Positions 1 through 6,608 are shown, counted from the first letter of the stretch. The stretch: 10,483 bases of DNA from Anaerolineae bacterium (GCA_007118555.1 SKRJ01000156.1:1-10483), one strand, 5' to 3'. Numbers and translations are program-made. Notes: generated from the letters alone by a model not told the origin.

Positions 1-50
1 CCGGAGATGGCGCCCAGCGAGGCCTGAGCCTGCATCACGTCACGATATCG

Positions 51-79
51 AACGGGGCCTGACTGTGGGGCCCCGTTTT
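51..79 (+). terminator. Rho-independent terminator (probable)
   Basis: A perfect 9-bp GC-rich inverted repeat (AACGGGGCC at 51-59, GGCCCCGTT at 69-77) encloses a 9-nt loop, and four T residues at 76-79 close the right side. In the plus direction this has the form of an intrinsic terminator for a gene ending left of the window. On the minus strand it lies just beyond the stop codon at 92-94 and has AAAA before and only TT after the stem, so it may also act weakly in that direction. Its place between convergent units fits. No termination data are available. Confidence 0.6.
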
Positions 80-91
80 GCATGGTGCCCG

Positions 92-1783
92 TCAGCGCAT
101 GATGCGGGGCCAGATATCGCGCCGCTTGAGCCCGGCGATCAGCGCGCCCAGGTTCTGCTCATCGATCAGGCATAGCGTCGGGCCAAGGCTGATGCCCAGC
201 AGAGGGGCCAACTCGGGCGCCTGCCGGATCTCGGCCATGGTGGCCTCGTCCACCGTCTCGAGCACGACGGCGCGCCGCACCGAGACACGCCCAAAGCGTT
301 CGGTCCAGGCGGACAAAGTGTCGTCCACAGTCGCAGGCAGGGGGCCGCCCGTGATGCGCCTGAGGAACGACCGGATCGCCTCCCCCTGAATCCCCGCGTT
401 CTGGCTCTGCCAGATCGAGTCCTCGGTCAGCAGATAGCGTGCGTCTTCGTCGTCCTGGCCCTGCCACTCGGCCAATCGCTCGAGCTGATAGCGCGGGTAG
501 CGCGTGTTGCGGGTGCTGATCTGGACGCGCATCTCCCCATCCATCCGCGCCAGCGGCTCGGGCGCCGCGGCTGACGCAGCGGGAAGCTCGCCCGCCAGGA
601 GCTGCTCGCCGGCCGGTGTGATGCGCAGGCCAACGGGAGGGGCGTCCTCGGCATCGTGGCCCAGCTCCACGATGCCCAGCCAATGCAGGGGGCCGGTCAA
701 CCAGTGGCGGGCCAGGGCGCCCTCCACAGCGTCCCACGACTCGATGCCCCGTATATAGTCGCCCGTCTCGGCATCGCGGATCAGCCAGCTATCCATGTCA
801 CCATCGGGGCGCAGGTAATCGGGATGATGCTCTTGCAGGGCGTCTACCAGGCTGTCCAACCCATACCATATGCCGGCCTCGTAGGTGGCGAGGATCGCGC
901 AGAACCGGCGTCGGGCCTGGGCGGGGCGGGTCTGTCCGCCATCGGGCTCGCACTCGATGGTGGGCAGATAAAAAAGCTCATCGTAGGTTTGATCGTCGCG
1001 CCAGGCGGAGAATGTGGCCAGCCACTGCTCGGCATCGCTCTGATTGAGCCAGTGGCGCGCCGCCAGAGCAGGGCGCCACTGGCGGCCGTCGTGCTCGATC
1101 AGCTCCTGGCGGACGAGGCTGTTCCAGAGGATGCGCACGCGGGCGCTCTCGTTGCTGCCAAGCAGGCGACGGTCGAGCCCCAGGGCCGCCATATCGTGGG
1201 GCGTGGGGGCACGCTGGGCCGCTCGAACCAGAGGCTGGCGCCGCAGAGAGACGATCGTCGCCAGCAGGTCCTCCAGGAGGGCCTGCCGCTCTGCCCGCGT
1301 ACGAGCGGGCTCCTCGAGGCGCTCTGTATCGCCCACGGCGGAGGCTGCTTCCAGGGGAGGCAGGCAGGCGGCCAGGTCATCGGGTATCAGCACAAGATCG
1401 CCGATATAGCTGCCAACCTGGCCATAGGCCCGGTACACCAAGCCCTTGTAGTACAACTCTTCCAGAGGGCTTGTGGGCGCAAGCCAGGGCTTTTCGCGGC
1501 GCAGACGAGCGGGGCCGAAACGACGCAATGCGCCGAAACGCAGCGCTGAGGGACGAGCAGGGGCCGCGCCTCCCCGCGCCGCCAGATAGGCTAGGGCGGC
1601 CTGTGCCTGCGCAGAGAGCGACGCCAGCACCGGCGCGATAGCATCGGGCGCGAGCATCGCATCGCCCAGGCGTTTGACCATGCGGATCGACTCGTCCTTG
1701 GGCAGCGCGATGCCCCAGGCCGTTGCGATGGCCCCCAGCAGCTCGTCAGGGTGCTCATCCAGGGAACGATACAGGTCCTTCAT
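92..1783 (-). CDS. Helicase-associated (XPB/Ssl2 N-terminal-like) domain protein, no helicase core
   Basis: This 563-residue protein is probably cytoplasmic; its function is unknown. The N-terminal half (about 1-145) looks like a winged-helix array of the type found in helicase-associated proteins, with a Gly-Leu-Val turn near 114-116 and a 'VLIPDDL' strand near 131-137. The C-terminal part (about 411-563) has the pattern I associate with the Helicase_C_3 / XPB-Ssl2 N-terminal-like family: a short N-terminal strand, a 'YLLTEDSIWQSQNAGI' segment, a 'SFLRRITGGPLP' helix and a final 'ALIAGLKRRDIWPRI' segment. No Walker A, DExH or SAT motif is visible, so it should not unwind DNA alone. The start at 1783 is chosen because AGGAG lies two bases upstream; the frame stays open 26 codons further, but that stretch overlaps the promoter and does not look coding. 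There is no signal peptide or membrane segment. It is divergent from the GNAT-like gene. The family call is moderate and the role is unresolved. Confidence 0.72.
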   Translation of the reverse strand: MKDLYRSLDEHPDELLGAIATAWGIALPKDESIRMVKRLGDAMLAPDAIAPVLASLSAQAQAALAYLAARGGAAPARPSALRFGALRRFGPARLRREKPWLAPTSPLEELYYKGLVYRAYGQVGSYIGDLVLIPDDLAACLPPLEAASAVGDTERLEEPARTRAERQALLEDLLATIVSLRRQPLVRAAQRAPTPHDMAALGLDRRLLGSNESARVRILWNSLVRQELIEHDGRQWRPALAARHWLNQSDAEQWLATFSAWRDDQTYDELFYLPTIECEPDGGQTRPAQARRRFCAILATYEAGIWYGLDSLVDALQEHHPDYLRPDGDMDSWLIRDAETGDYIRGIESWDAVEGALARHWLTGPLHWLGIVELGHDAEDAPPVGLRITPAGEQLLAGELPAASAAAPEPLARMDGEMRVQISTRNTRYPRYQLERLAEWQGQDDEDARYLLTEDSIWQSQNAGIQGEAIRSFLRRITGGPLPATVDDTLSAWTERFGRVSVRRAVVLETVDEATMAEIRQAPELAPLLGISLGPTLCLIDEQNLGALIAGLKRRDIWPRIMR

Positions 1784-1849
1784 TTCTCCTGTTCTTTTCA
1801 GCGTTCGTGGGCTTGATATTGTTGATGGTTGGCTCGCATTATGTCCGGT

Positions 1850-1880
1850 AGTATAGCCCATGAGTTGCCTGTTTGCCCAA
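1850..1880 (-). promoter_or_regulatory. Promoter for the helicase-associated gene (predicted)
   Basis: On the minus strand a near-consensus -10 box TATACT (plus-strand positions 1855 to 1850) is preceded by TTGGGC (1880 to 1875) with a 19-bp spacer, which is longer than ideal. Transcription would begin near 1843 and give a leader of about 60 nt before the ATG at 1783. The element overlaps the rightward promoter, so polymerases may compete. Confidence 0.45.
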
Positions 1881-1893
1881 TGACTGGTACAAT
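1865..1893 (+). promoter_or_regulatory. Sigma70-like promoter for the GNAT-like gene (predicted)
   Basis: TTGCCT (1865-1870) and TACAAT (1888-1893) are separated by exactly 17 bp, close to the housekeeping sigma consensus. Transcription would start near 1900, leaving a leader of about 78 nt before the GTG start at 1978. The -10 box overlaps the first GGTAC half-site of the repeat cluster at 1886-1911. Confidence 0.6.
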
Positions 1894-1911
1894 AGAGGTA
1901 TGTACCGGTAC
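1886..1911. promoter_or_regulatory. GGTAC/GTACC repeat cluster, possible operator
   Basis: A perfect 10-bp palindrome GTACCGGTAC (1902-1911) lies at the expected transcription start of the rightward promoter. An extra GGTAC half-site (1886-1890) lies inside its -10 region, 21 bp upstream of the matching half of the palindrome, about two helical turns. The layout is what a repressor operator could look like. No regulator gene is visible nearby, so the assignment is positional inference only. Confidence 0.35.
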
Positions 1912-1977
1912 GAGCGCAGGTCCGGTTGGAGAGAGTTCGTTCCGGATTCTAGTTGATCTTTCCAAAGAGGTATTCGA

Positions 1978-2940
1978 GTGATCCGACCGTTTGGTCTGCG
2001 CGATGCCTGGAAGATCAAACAACTGCAGCCTCGAGGCGTGGCCTTTGATCTTCGGCGTCTTCTTCTCAGATCGTCCTTGCCAACAAGCTCCGCTATCCTT
2101 GGTAGCCTAACGCGTCAATCTCTGGGCGCTATTACCTTTGTCTATTATGGCTCGAATCGCTCTGATGTGCGAGGTTTCATCCAACTGGCGCCACGCAAGG
2201 GCGGATCGGCCTGGGATCTGACCTACCTTGCCCCTTCCCTCGATGATCGTCAAGGGCTGCCCTCCACCTGGTGCGACCTGCTGAGGCATGCCATTCAGGC
2301 GGGGGCTGAGCGCCAGGTGATGCGGGTGTATGCGCGCCCGCCTGAGGATGGGGAAATGGAGCATCTCCTTCGACGCGTAGGATTTGCTCTGGTGGGGCGT
2401 GAGGAGGTCTTTGCTCTGACCGAGCCGCCGCCGCCAACGGCGCCGCCGAGGGGCTTTCGTCTGGCAGACCGCCAGGATAGCTGGGAACTGCGCGAGCTGC
2501 ACCGCAAGACCATGCCGCCCGTGGTGTACCAGGCGTGCGGGGCCTGGCCGATGGGAGACCGTTCCTCGACGCTGCTGGGGATGAGCCATGAGCAGACGGA
2601 CTATGTGTGGACCGAAAAGGGCGAGATCGTGGCCCATCTGGGACTGGCGGCCGGCCCCAAGGGCTACTGGATCGAGTGCGTGGTGCGCCCCCACTACCGA
2701 GCCGATCTCCTACCGCACATCCAGCATCTGGTCAGTCTCACCGACTGCTCAAAGTCCAGGCCTGTCTATTTTGCCGTGCCTGGTTACAGTGTTGGGCTGG
2801 GCTGGTTGTTGCGTACGCTGGGCTTTGGCTCGTATAGCCAGCAACTCGTGATGGTGGCCCACACCGTTCACCGGGTGCCTGTCTACAAGCCGGTGCCGGC
2901 TTCGGCTATGGAAGGCTGTCCAGAGATGACCCCTCAGTAA
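1978..2940 (+). CDS. Tandem GNAT-like acetyltransferase family protein
   Basis: This 320-residue protein appears to be built from two GNAT-like halves, about 1-148 and 158-300, joined by a proline-rich linker (PPPPTAPP, about 150-157). The first half ends with a helix and strand typical of the GNAT C-terminal side ('LLRRVGFALVGREEVFAL', about 130-147); the second ends similarly ('WLLRTLGFGSYSQQLVMV'). I cannot find a clean acetyl-CoA pyrophosphate loop (Q/RxxGxG/A) in either half, so it may be degenerate or bind another ligand. The substrate is unknown. GTG at 1978 is chosen because AGAGG lies seven bases upstream and the protein opens directly with the 'IRPFGLRDAWKI' strand and helix usual at GNAT starts. 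The gene is transcribed alone, divergent from the helicase-associated gene, with over 300 bp after it. The first 300 bp look lower in GC than the rest. No signal peptide is present. The call rests on overall pattern rather than a decisive motif. Confidence 0.6.
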   Translation: MIRPFGLRDAWKIKQLQPRGVAFDLRRLLLRSSLPTSSAILGSLTRQSLGAITFVYYGSNRSDVRGFIQLAPRKGGSAWDLTYLAPSLDDRQGLPSTWCDLLRHAIQAGAERQVMRVYARPPEDGEMEHLLRRVGFALVGREEVFALTEPPPPTAPPRGFRLADRQDSWELRELHRKTMPPVVYQACGAWPMGDRSSTLLGMSHEQTDYVWTEKGEIVAHLGLAAGPKGYWIECVVRPHYRADLLPHIQHLVSLTDCSKSRPVYFAVPGYSVGLGWLLRTLGFGSYSQQLVMVAHTVHRVPVYKPVPASAMEGCPEMTPQ

Positions 2941-3251
2941 GCATGCGTCCTGTGGATGACCGAGGTGCTCGAGTCGTGATCATAAAAGTGGTGGACAGAA
3001 ACTCGCGCCCCCTTGGGCAAAGTGTCTATTCATGCGCTTCGCTCGTCCCCTGCTTTTTCATGTTTTAGTACGTTTGCTTGTAGGGACGATGCTTGTCATC
3101 GCTCACCGTGTCGACGATGCCTCGTGCGAAATTTGGCATTTCGGGGACTTGGTCACCGCCGTCTGCGGACGATCATGGTGCTTGATCCCGATCGCCATAT
3201 GCGCTATGCTATTACCCGAAACTATACAAGCTTTGAGGGCTAGTGATAGAG
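2941..3251. other. Lower-GC intergenic spacer, no convincing gene
   Basis: This spacer separates the GNAT-like gene from the ATPase-R3H gene. It is visibly richer in A and T than the flanking genes. I see no tRNA, no strong terminator and no conserved RNA. Two small inverted repeats occur: CGATG/CATCG around 3087-3101 and CGAAAT/ATTTCG around 3127-3143. Neither is followed by a T tract. A plus-strand frame opening at 3032 has two hydrophobic stretches, but it has no ribosome binding site and runs 150 bp into the next gene, so I do not call it. A promoter lies at its right end. Confidence 0.6.
3182..3210 (+). promoter_or_regulatory. Promoter for the ATPase-R3H / tmk / c-di-AMP receptor unit (predicted)
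   Basis: TTGATC (3182-3187) and TATGCT (3205-3210) are separated by 17 bp. The start of transcription would fall near 3217, about 35 nt before the ATG at 3252. A second possible -10 box, TATACA (3223-3228), has no partner at -35. The three genes that follow are so close that this promoter probably serves all of them. Confidence 0.5.
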
Positions 3252-4811
3252 ATGACATTACGTATTACCGACAATATAGACGCCCTGATCGAGGTGTTTC
3301 CGCCCGAGATCGCCGCGAGCCTGCGACAGACGGCGCGTTTCGAGGCGCTGATCGAGGTGGTGTTGGATCTGGGGCGCCTTCCCGAGGCGCGCTATGTGAA
3401 TGATGAGGTCGTCCTCAGCGAGAAAGAAATCGCGCAAGAGGACATTGACTATGTCGTGCAGCGGCTCGGCGACTTTGGAGAAGACAACCGGGCTGGCATC
3501 GAACGTACATTGCATCGTATCTCGGCCATGCGCAACCGGCGTGGCGATATTATCGGGCTTACCTGCCGTGTGGGGCGCGCCGTGTTCGGCACGATCGATG
3601 TCATCCTGGACATTGTCGAGTCGGGCAAGAGCATCCTTCTTCTGGGGCGCCCGGGTGTCGGCAAGACCACGATGCTCCGCGAGGTGGCGCGCATCCTGGC
3701 CGAAAAAATGCGCGTGATCGTGGTGGACACCTCGAACGAGATCGGCGGCGATGGTGATATCCCCCATCCGGCGGTGGGGCGGGCCCGTCGCATGCAGGTG
3801 TCGACGCCTGCCATGCAGCACGCCGTCATGATCGAGGCCGTCGAGAACCATATGCCCGAGGTCATTGTCATTGACGAGATCGGCACCGAGCTGGAGGCCT
3901 CTGCCGCGCGCACCATTGCCGAGCGAGGGGTCCAGTTGGTGGGCACCGCCCACGGGAACACCCTCGACAATCTGATGATGAATCCGACTCTGACCGATCT
4001 GGTAGGGGGCATCCAGACCGTGACTCTGGGTGATGAAGAGGCGCGTCGCCGTGGCACGCAAAAGTCGGTGCTGGAGCGCAAGGCGCCGCCTACGTTCCAG
4101 GTGGTGATCGAGATCCAGGATCGCGACCGGGTGGCCGTGCGCGACGATGTGGCCGCCTCGGTGGATGCGATTCTGCGGGGGCGGAGCCTGCCCGCCGAGA
4201 TTCGCGTGCGCCATGACTCGGGCGAGATCGAGAAAATGCAGGAGGTGCCGGACCGCATCCGGAATGCGCGCGAAGAGCCGGCGCCGCGGCCACGGGCCCG
4301 TGTGTCAGAGCATCCGGCCGTGGATCGCCGGCGCGCCAAGACCCTGCGCATCTATCCCTATGGCGTCAACTCGAGCCGCATTCGGCTGGTGAGCCGGCGC
4401 CTGGGGTTGCCGGTGACTTTGGTGAACGACCTGGCCCAGGCCGATGCATTGTTCACCCAGCGCACCCACTATCGCAAGCGCCCCCAGCCTATCGAAGAGG
4501 CGGAGCGGCGCGGCATCCCGGTGTACGTCCTGCGCAACAACACCGAAATCCAGATCGAAAAGAGCCTGTCGGACATCTTTCACCTGGAAAAGGAGCAGGA
4601 GCCCCCGCCAGGCCAGATCGAGATCGCGATGCAAGATGCGCGCCAGGCCATCGAAAAGGTGATCTCGGGGGAGCGCACCTCGGTACAGCTCTCGTCGCAA
4701 GATGCCTATGTGCGCAAGATGCAGCATCAGATGGCGCGTGAGGCGAGCCTGTCGTCTCGCAGTTCGGGCACCGAGCCGCGACGACACGTCACCATCTACT
4801 CGAACCGGTGA
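3252..4811 (+). CDS. SpoIIIAA/Ycf45-like P-loop ATPase with C-terminal R3H domain
   Basis: This is a 519-residue cytoplasmic ATPase of the SpoIIIAA/Ycf45 family. Walker A is GRPGVGKTT at 132-140, and Walker B is VIVIDEIG with D208 and E209. The sequence between and after them ('[12 protein letters not shown]', '[15 protein letters not shown]') is typical of this secretion-ATPase-like group. The C-terminal part (about 345-445) is a further conserved segment starting '[14 protein letters not shown]', and an R3H motif (R488, H492 in RKMQH) ends the protein, suggesting binding of single-stranded nucleic acid. SpoIIIAA itself works in Bacillus sporulation; the longer R3H form is known from cyanobacteria and some algal plastids, and its role is unclear. 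The start is ambiguous: GTG at 3243 has GAGG four bases upstream, while ATG at 3252 has GAGGG twelve bases upstream but gives the more natural N-terminus '[15 protein letters not shown]'. The first tmk codon lies 8 bp after its stop. Family call is firm, cellular role is not. Confidence 0.88.
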   Translation: MTLRITDNIDALIEVFPPEIAASLRQTARFEALIEVVLDLGRLPEARYVNDEVVLSEKEIAQEDIDYVVQRLGDFGEDNRAGIERTLHRISAMRNRRGDIIGLTCRVGRAVFGTIDVILDIVESGKSILLLGRPGVGKTTMLREVARILAEKMRVIVVDTSNEIGGDGDIPHPAVGRARRMQVSTPAMQHAVMIEAVENHMPEVIVIDEIGTELEASAARTIAERGVQLVGTAHGNTLDNLMMNPTLTDLVGGIQTVTLGDEEARRRGTQKSVLERKAPPTFQVVIEIQDRDRVAVRDDVAASVDAILRGRSLPAEIRVRHDSGEIEKMQEVPDRIRNAREEPAPRPRARVSEHPAVDRRRAKTLRIYPYGVNSSRIRLVSRRLGLPVTLVNDLAQADALFTQRTHYRKRPQPIEEAERRGIPVYVLRNNTEIQIEKSLSDIFHLEKEQEPPPGQIEIAMQDARQAIEKVISGERTSVQLSSQDAYVRKMQHQMAREASLSSRSSGTEPRRHVTIYSNR

Positions 4812-4819
4812 GGGGAGGC

Positions 4820-5497
4820 GTGAGCCTGTTCATCACCTTTGAGGGGCCCGAGGGCAGCGGCAAGACCACGCAGATCCTGCTGCTGCAGCGGGCGCTACAG
4901 GAGGCGGGGCGTACCGTGGTCTGCACCCGCGAGCCGGGTGGGACGCCCATTGGCGAGCAGATCCGCGAGGTACTGCACGCCATGGGCAATCGGGCCATGT
5001 TGCCTATTACCGAGGCTCTGCTATACTCTGCCGCAAGAGCCCAGCACGTCGGCGAGGTCATTCGTCCCGCCCTGGAGCGAGGCGAAATTGTAGTGTCGGA
5101 TCGATACGCCCATTCGACACTGGCGTATCAGGGGGACGGCCACGGCCTGGATCGGCAGATGCTCCATCAGCTTGGCCAATGGGCCACTGGCGGTCTCGCG
5201 CCGGATCTGGTAATATATCTCGACCTGGACGTCATCGAGGGGCTGCGCCGCAAACGCCAGGACGTGAGCGGCGAGTGGAATCGGATGGACGAGCAGGATG
5301 TGGCCTTTCACCAGGCCGTGCGCGCGGGCTATCTGCGCATGGTCGAGAGCGATCCCGAACGTTGGCTTGTAGTGGATGCGGCACAGCCGATTGAGGTGAT
5401 TCATCAGCAGATCTGGACGCGTATCCGTCGCCTGTGCAAAGGCTGTGGCCTGGGGGAACAAGAGGGAGATGAAGGATGGCAACCAAGCTCATCGTGA
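4820..5497 (+). CDS. tmk: Thymidylate kinase (dTMP kinase)
   Basis: It phosphorylates dTMP to dTDP with ATP, the step common to de novo and salvage routes to dTTP. The 225-residue protein carries the family motifs in order: P-loop GPEGSGKTT (9-17), TREPGG (36-41), SDRYAHS (93-99) with AYQG (102-105), and a LID region rich in basic residues (R143, R144, K145, R146). The P-loop has no arginine while the LID is basic, which fits the bacterial type II enzyme. GTG at 4820 is chosen because AGGGG lies four bases upstream; GTG at 4808, overlapping the previous stop, lacks such a site. The last 20 residues are a polar, acidic and Ser-rich tail beyond the usual end of the family, and its codons overlap the start of the next gene by 22 bp, which implies translational coupling. 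Confidence 0.95.
   Translation: MSLFITFEGPEGSGKTTQILLLQRALQEAGRTVVCTREPGGTPIGEQIREVLHAMGNRAMLPITEALLYSAARAQHVGEVIRPALERGEIVVSDRYAHSTLAYQGDGHGLDRQMLHQLGQWATGGLAPDLVIYLDLDVIEGLRRKRQDVSGEWNRMDEQDVAFHQAVRAGYLRMVESDPERWLVVDAAQPIEVIHQQIWTRIRRLCKGCGLGEQEGDEGWQPSSS
5000..5027 (+). promoter_or_regulatory. Possible internal promoter within tmk
   Basis: TTGCCT (5000-5005) and TATACT (5022-5027) are separated by 16 bp inside the tmk coding region. The -35 hexamer is identical to the one at 1865-1870. It could give extra transcription of the c-di-AMP receptor gene that starts at 5476. Such matches also occur by chance and by codon constraint, so confidence is low. Confidence 0.25.
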
Positions 5498-5811
5498 GTA
5501 TCGTCCATAGCGACGATTCGGACCCACTCATGACCGCATTGCGGGATGGTGGCTTTTCGTCCACCAGGATCAGCACGACCGGTGGCTTTTTGCGCGAGGG
5601 TAACGCCACCATTCTCGTGGGTACCGACGAGGCCAATGTGCCCGAGGTGCTGGACATTATCAAGCGCAATTGCCACACGCGCACCCAGTACGTCAACCCA
5701 TTGCCGCCCGTGATGGAGCCCGGCGAGCTGTACATGCCCAATCCCGTCGAGGTCCAGGTGGGTGGCGCTGTGATCTTTGTAGTAGATGTGGAGCGGCTCA
5801 TCCGCTTTTAG
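5476..5811 (+). CDS. darA: Cyclic-di-AMP receptor protein (DUF970, PstA/DarA/YaaQ family)
   Basis: This 111-residue cytoplasmic protein belongs to the PII-like family that binds cyclic di-AMP as a trimer; its downstream target is unknown in most species. The hallmark segment is complete: 'TTGGFLREGNATILVG' (34-49), containing the TGGFL and GN residues that form the ligand site. The C-terminus 'VGGAVIFVVDVERLIRF' (95-111) also matches the family, and the length is normal (about 109-114). The ATG at 5476 has AGGGAG seven bases upstream and lies inside the 3' end of tmk. In Bacillus subtilis the same order, tmk followed by yaaQ (darA), is found, so the linkage is old. No diadenylate cyclase or phosphodiesterase gene is in the window, so the ligand's presence in this organism is inferred. 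Confidence 0.93.
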   Translation: MATKLIVSIVHSDDSDPLMTALRDGGFSSTRISTTGGFLREGNATILVGTDEANVPEVLDIIKRNCHTRTQYVNPLPPVMEPGELYMPNPVEVQVGGAVIFVVDVERLIRF

Positions 5812-5874
5812 CGGTGCAGGTGAGGTGGGGGGTATACAACGCTGCCCATCTACCACGCCCGCGCGTCGCTGTAG

Positions 5875-5880
5875 TATAGT
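5875..5880 (+). promoter_or_regulatory. Possible -10 element upstream of gmk
   Basis: TATAGT at 5875-5880 would place the transcription start near 5887, at the 5' base of the hairpin that begins at 5886. No TTGxxx hexamer occurs 16-18 bp upstream, so this is at best a weak or activated promoter. It lies in the 155-bp gap between the c-di-AMP receptor gene and gmk. Confidence 0.3.
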
Positions 5881-5885
5881 ATGGG

Positions 5886-5921
5886 GCCACGCAACGCCTG
5901 ACAGGATGGGCGATGCGTGGC
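5886..5921 (+). promoter_or_regulatory. Strong leader hairpin before gmk (terminator or attenuator-like)
   Basis: GCCACGCA (5886-5893) pairs with TGCGTGGC (5914-5921) and CGCC (5895-5898) with GGCG (5909-5912), giving 12 base pairs with a single A-A mismatch and a 10-nt loop (5899-5908). It is followed by TTGCTTTT (5922-5929), an interrupted T tract. It could end transcripts from the tmk-darA unit, act as an attenuator for gmk, or protect a 5' end if the -10 box at 5875 is used. It also buries the ATG at 5913, which argues against that codon as the gmk start. Confidence 0.5.
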
Positions 5922-5966
5922 TTGCTTTTCGCGATCTGCCTTACTCGACAGGAGAGGCCTTTACCC

Positions 5967-6599
5967 GTGACATCCATGCACCCCGACGCGCTGACCCCCT
6001 ATCTCGATCCTCCTCCCGTCGTTGTCGTCATTACGGGGCCCTCGGGCGTGGGCAAAGACAGCATCCTCCGCGAGATGCGCGCCCAGGGTGGCGCCTTTCA
6101 CTTTGTGGTTACGGCCACCGACCGCGAAATACGGCCCGGGGAGGTCGAGGGCGAGGACTATATATTCGTCTCCACCGCCGAGTTCGAGCGGATGATTCGA
6201 GAAAATGAGCTGCTCGAGCATGCCTGCGTGTATAATCAGTACAAGGGCGTCCCGAAATCCCAGGTGCGCCAGGGGCTGGCGGCCGGCAAGGATGTCCTCC
6301 TGCGCGTCGATGTGCAGGGCGCCGAGACCCTGTGTCACCGGCTGCCCGGCATCGTGGCCGTGTTCCTGGCGCCGCCCTCCATGGAGGCACTGGCGCAGCG
6401 ACTGCGCGGGCGCGGCACCGATACAGAGAAGCAGATCGAGACCCGCCTCAAGACGGCGCGGGAAGAGATCGCCCTGATTGAGGATTTTGACTATGTGGTC
6501 GTGAATCGGCAGGGCAAGCAGAGCCAGGCCGCCCGAGAGATATTGTCGATCATCGAGGCGGAAAGGCTGCGCACGAACCGTCGCCCTCTCGACCTGTAA
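5967..6599 (+). CDS. gmk: Guanylate kinase, plant organelle-like variant
   Basis: It converts GMP to GDP with ATP, needed for GTP and dGTP supply. The 210-residue protein has P-loop GPSGVGKDS (24-32), the GMP-binding stretch 'TATDREIRPGEVEGEDY' (49-65) with R53 and R56, E84 in 'LLEHA', 'YKGVPK' (92-97), 'RVDVQGAETL' (113-122), and LID arginines around 145-149. Two details depart from the common bacterial enzyme: the residue after the P-loop lysine is Asp (K30-D31) instead of Ser or Thr, and YKG replaces the usual YYG. From memory, plant plastid/mitochondrial guanylate kinases share GKD, 'FVVTAT' and YKG, so this looks like that subgroup. GTG at 5967 is chosen because AGGAGAGG ends nine bases upstream; ATG 5913 lies in a hairpin and ATG 5976 is too far from the ribosome site. 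The rhomboid gene follows after 9 bp. Confidence 0.92.
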   Translation: MTSMHPDALTPYLDPPPVVVVITGPSGVGKDSILREMRAQGGAFHFVVTATDREIRPGEVEGEDYIFVSTAEFERMIRENELLEHACVYNQYKGVPKSQVRQGLAAGKDVLLRVDVQGAETLCHRLPGIVAVFLAPPSMEALAQRLRGRGTDTEKQIETRLKTAREEIALIEDFDYVVVNRQGKQSQAAREILSIIEAERLRTNRRPLDL

Positions 6600-6608
6600 G
6601 GAGCTGTC

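Noticed and set aside
1..62. Possible 3' end of a plus-strand gene, with stops at 25-27 or 60-62
   Set aside because: Only 8-20 codons are visible and no motif can be judged; the following terminator makes a gene end likely but the frame cannot be chosen.
656..1549. Long plus-strand open frame (297 codons) antisense to the helicase-associated gene
   Set aside because: It has no ribosome site, no recognisable domain, and is the expected by-product of high GC on the strand opposite a convincing gene.
3087..3101. CGATG/CATCG inverted repeat as a terminator for the GNAT-like gene
   Set aside because: The stem is only 5 bp and no T tract follows.
3032..3403. Plus-strand frame with two hydrophobic stretches, 123 codons
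   Set aside because: No ribosome site, overlaps 150 bp of the ATPase-R3H gene in another frame, and the overlapping half is Arg/Asp/Gly-rich shadow sequence.
3258..4214. Minus-strand frame of 318 codons opposite the ATPase-R3H gene
   Set aside because: Composition is His/Asp/Gly/Arg-rich without motif, and the plus strand encodes a complete ATPase with all motifs.
5913..5966. Upstream ATG giving guanylate kinase an extra 18 residues
   Set aside because: The codon lies in the 3' arm of a stable hairpin and the extra residues do not resemble the family; GTG at 5967 has a better placed ribosome site.
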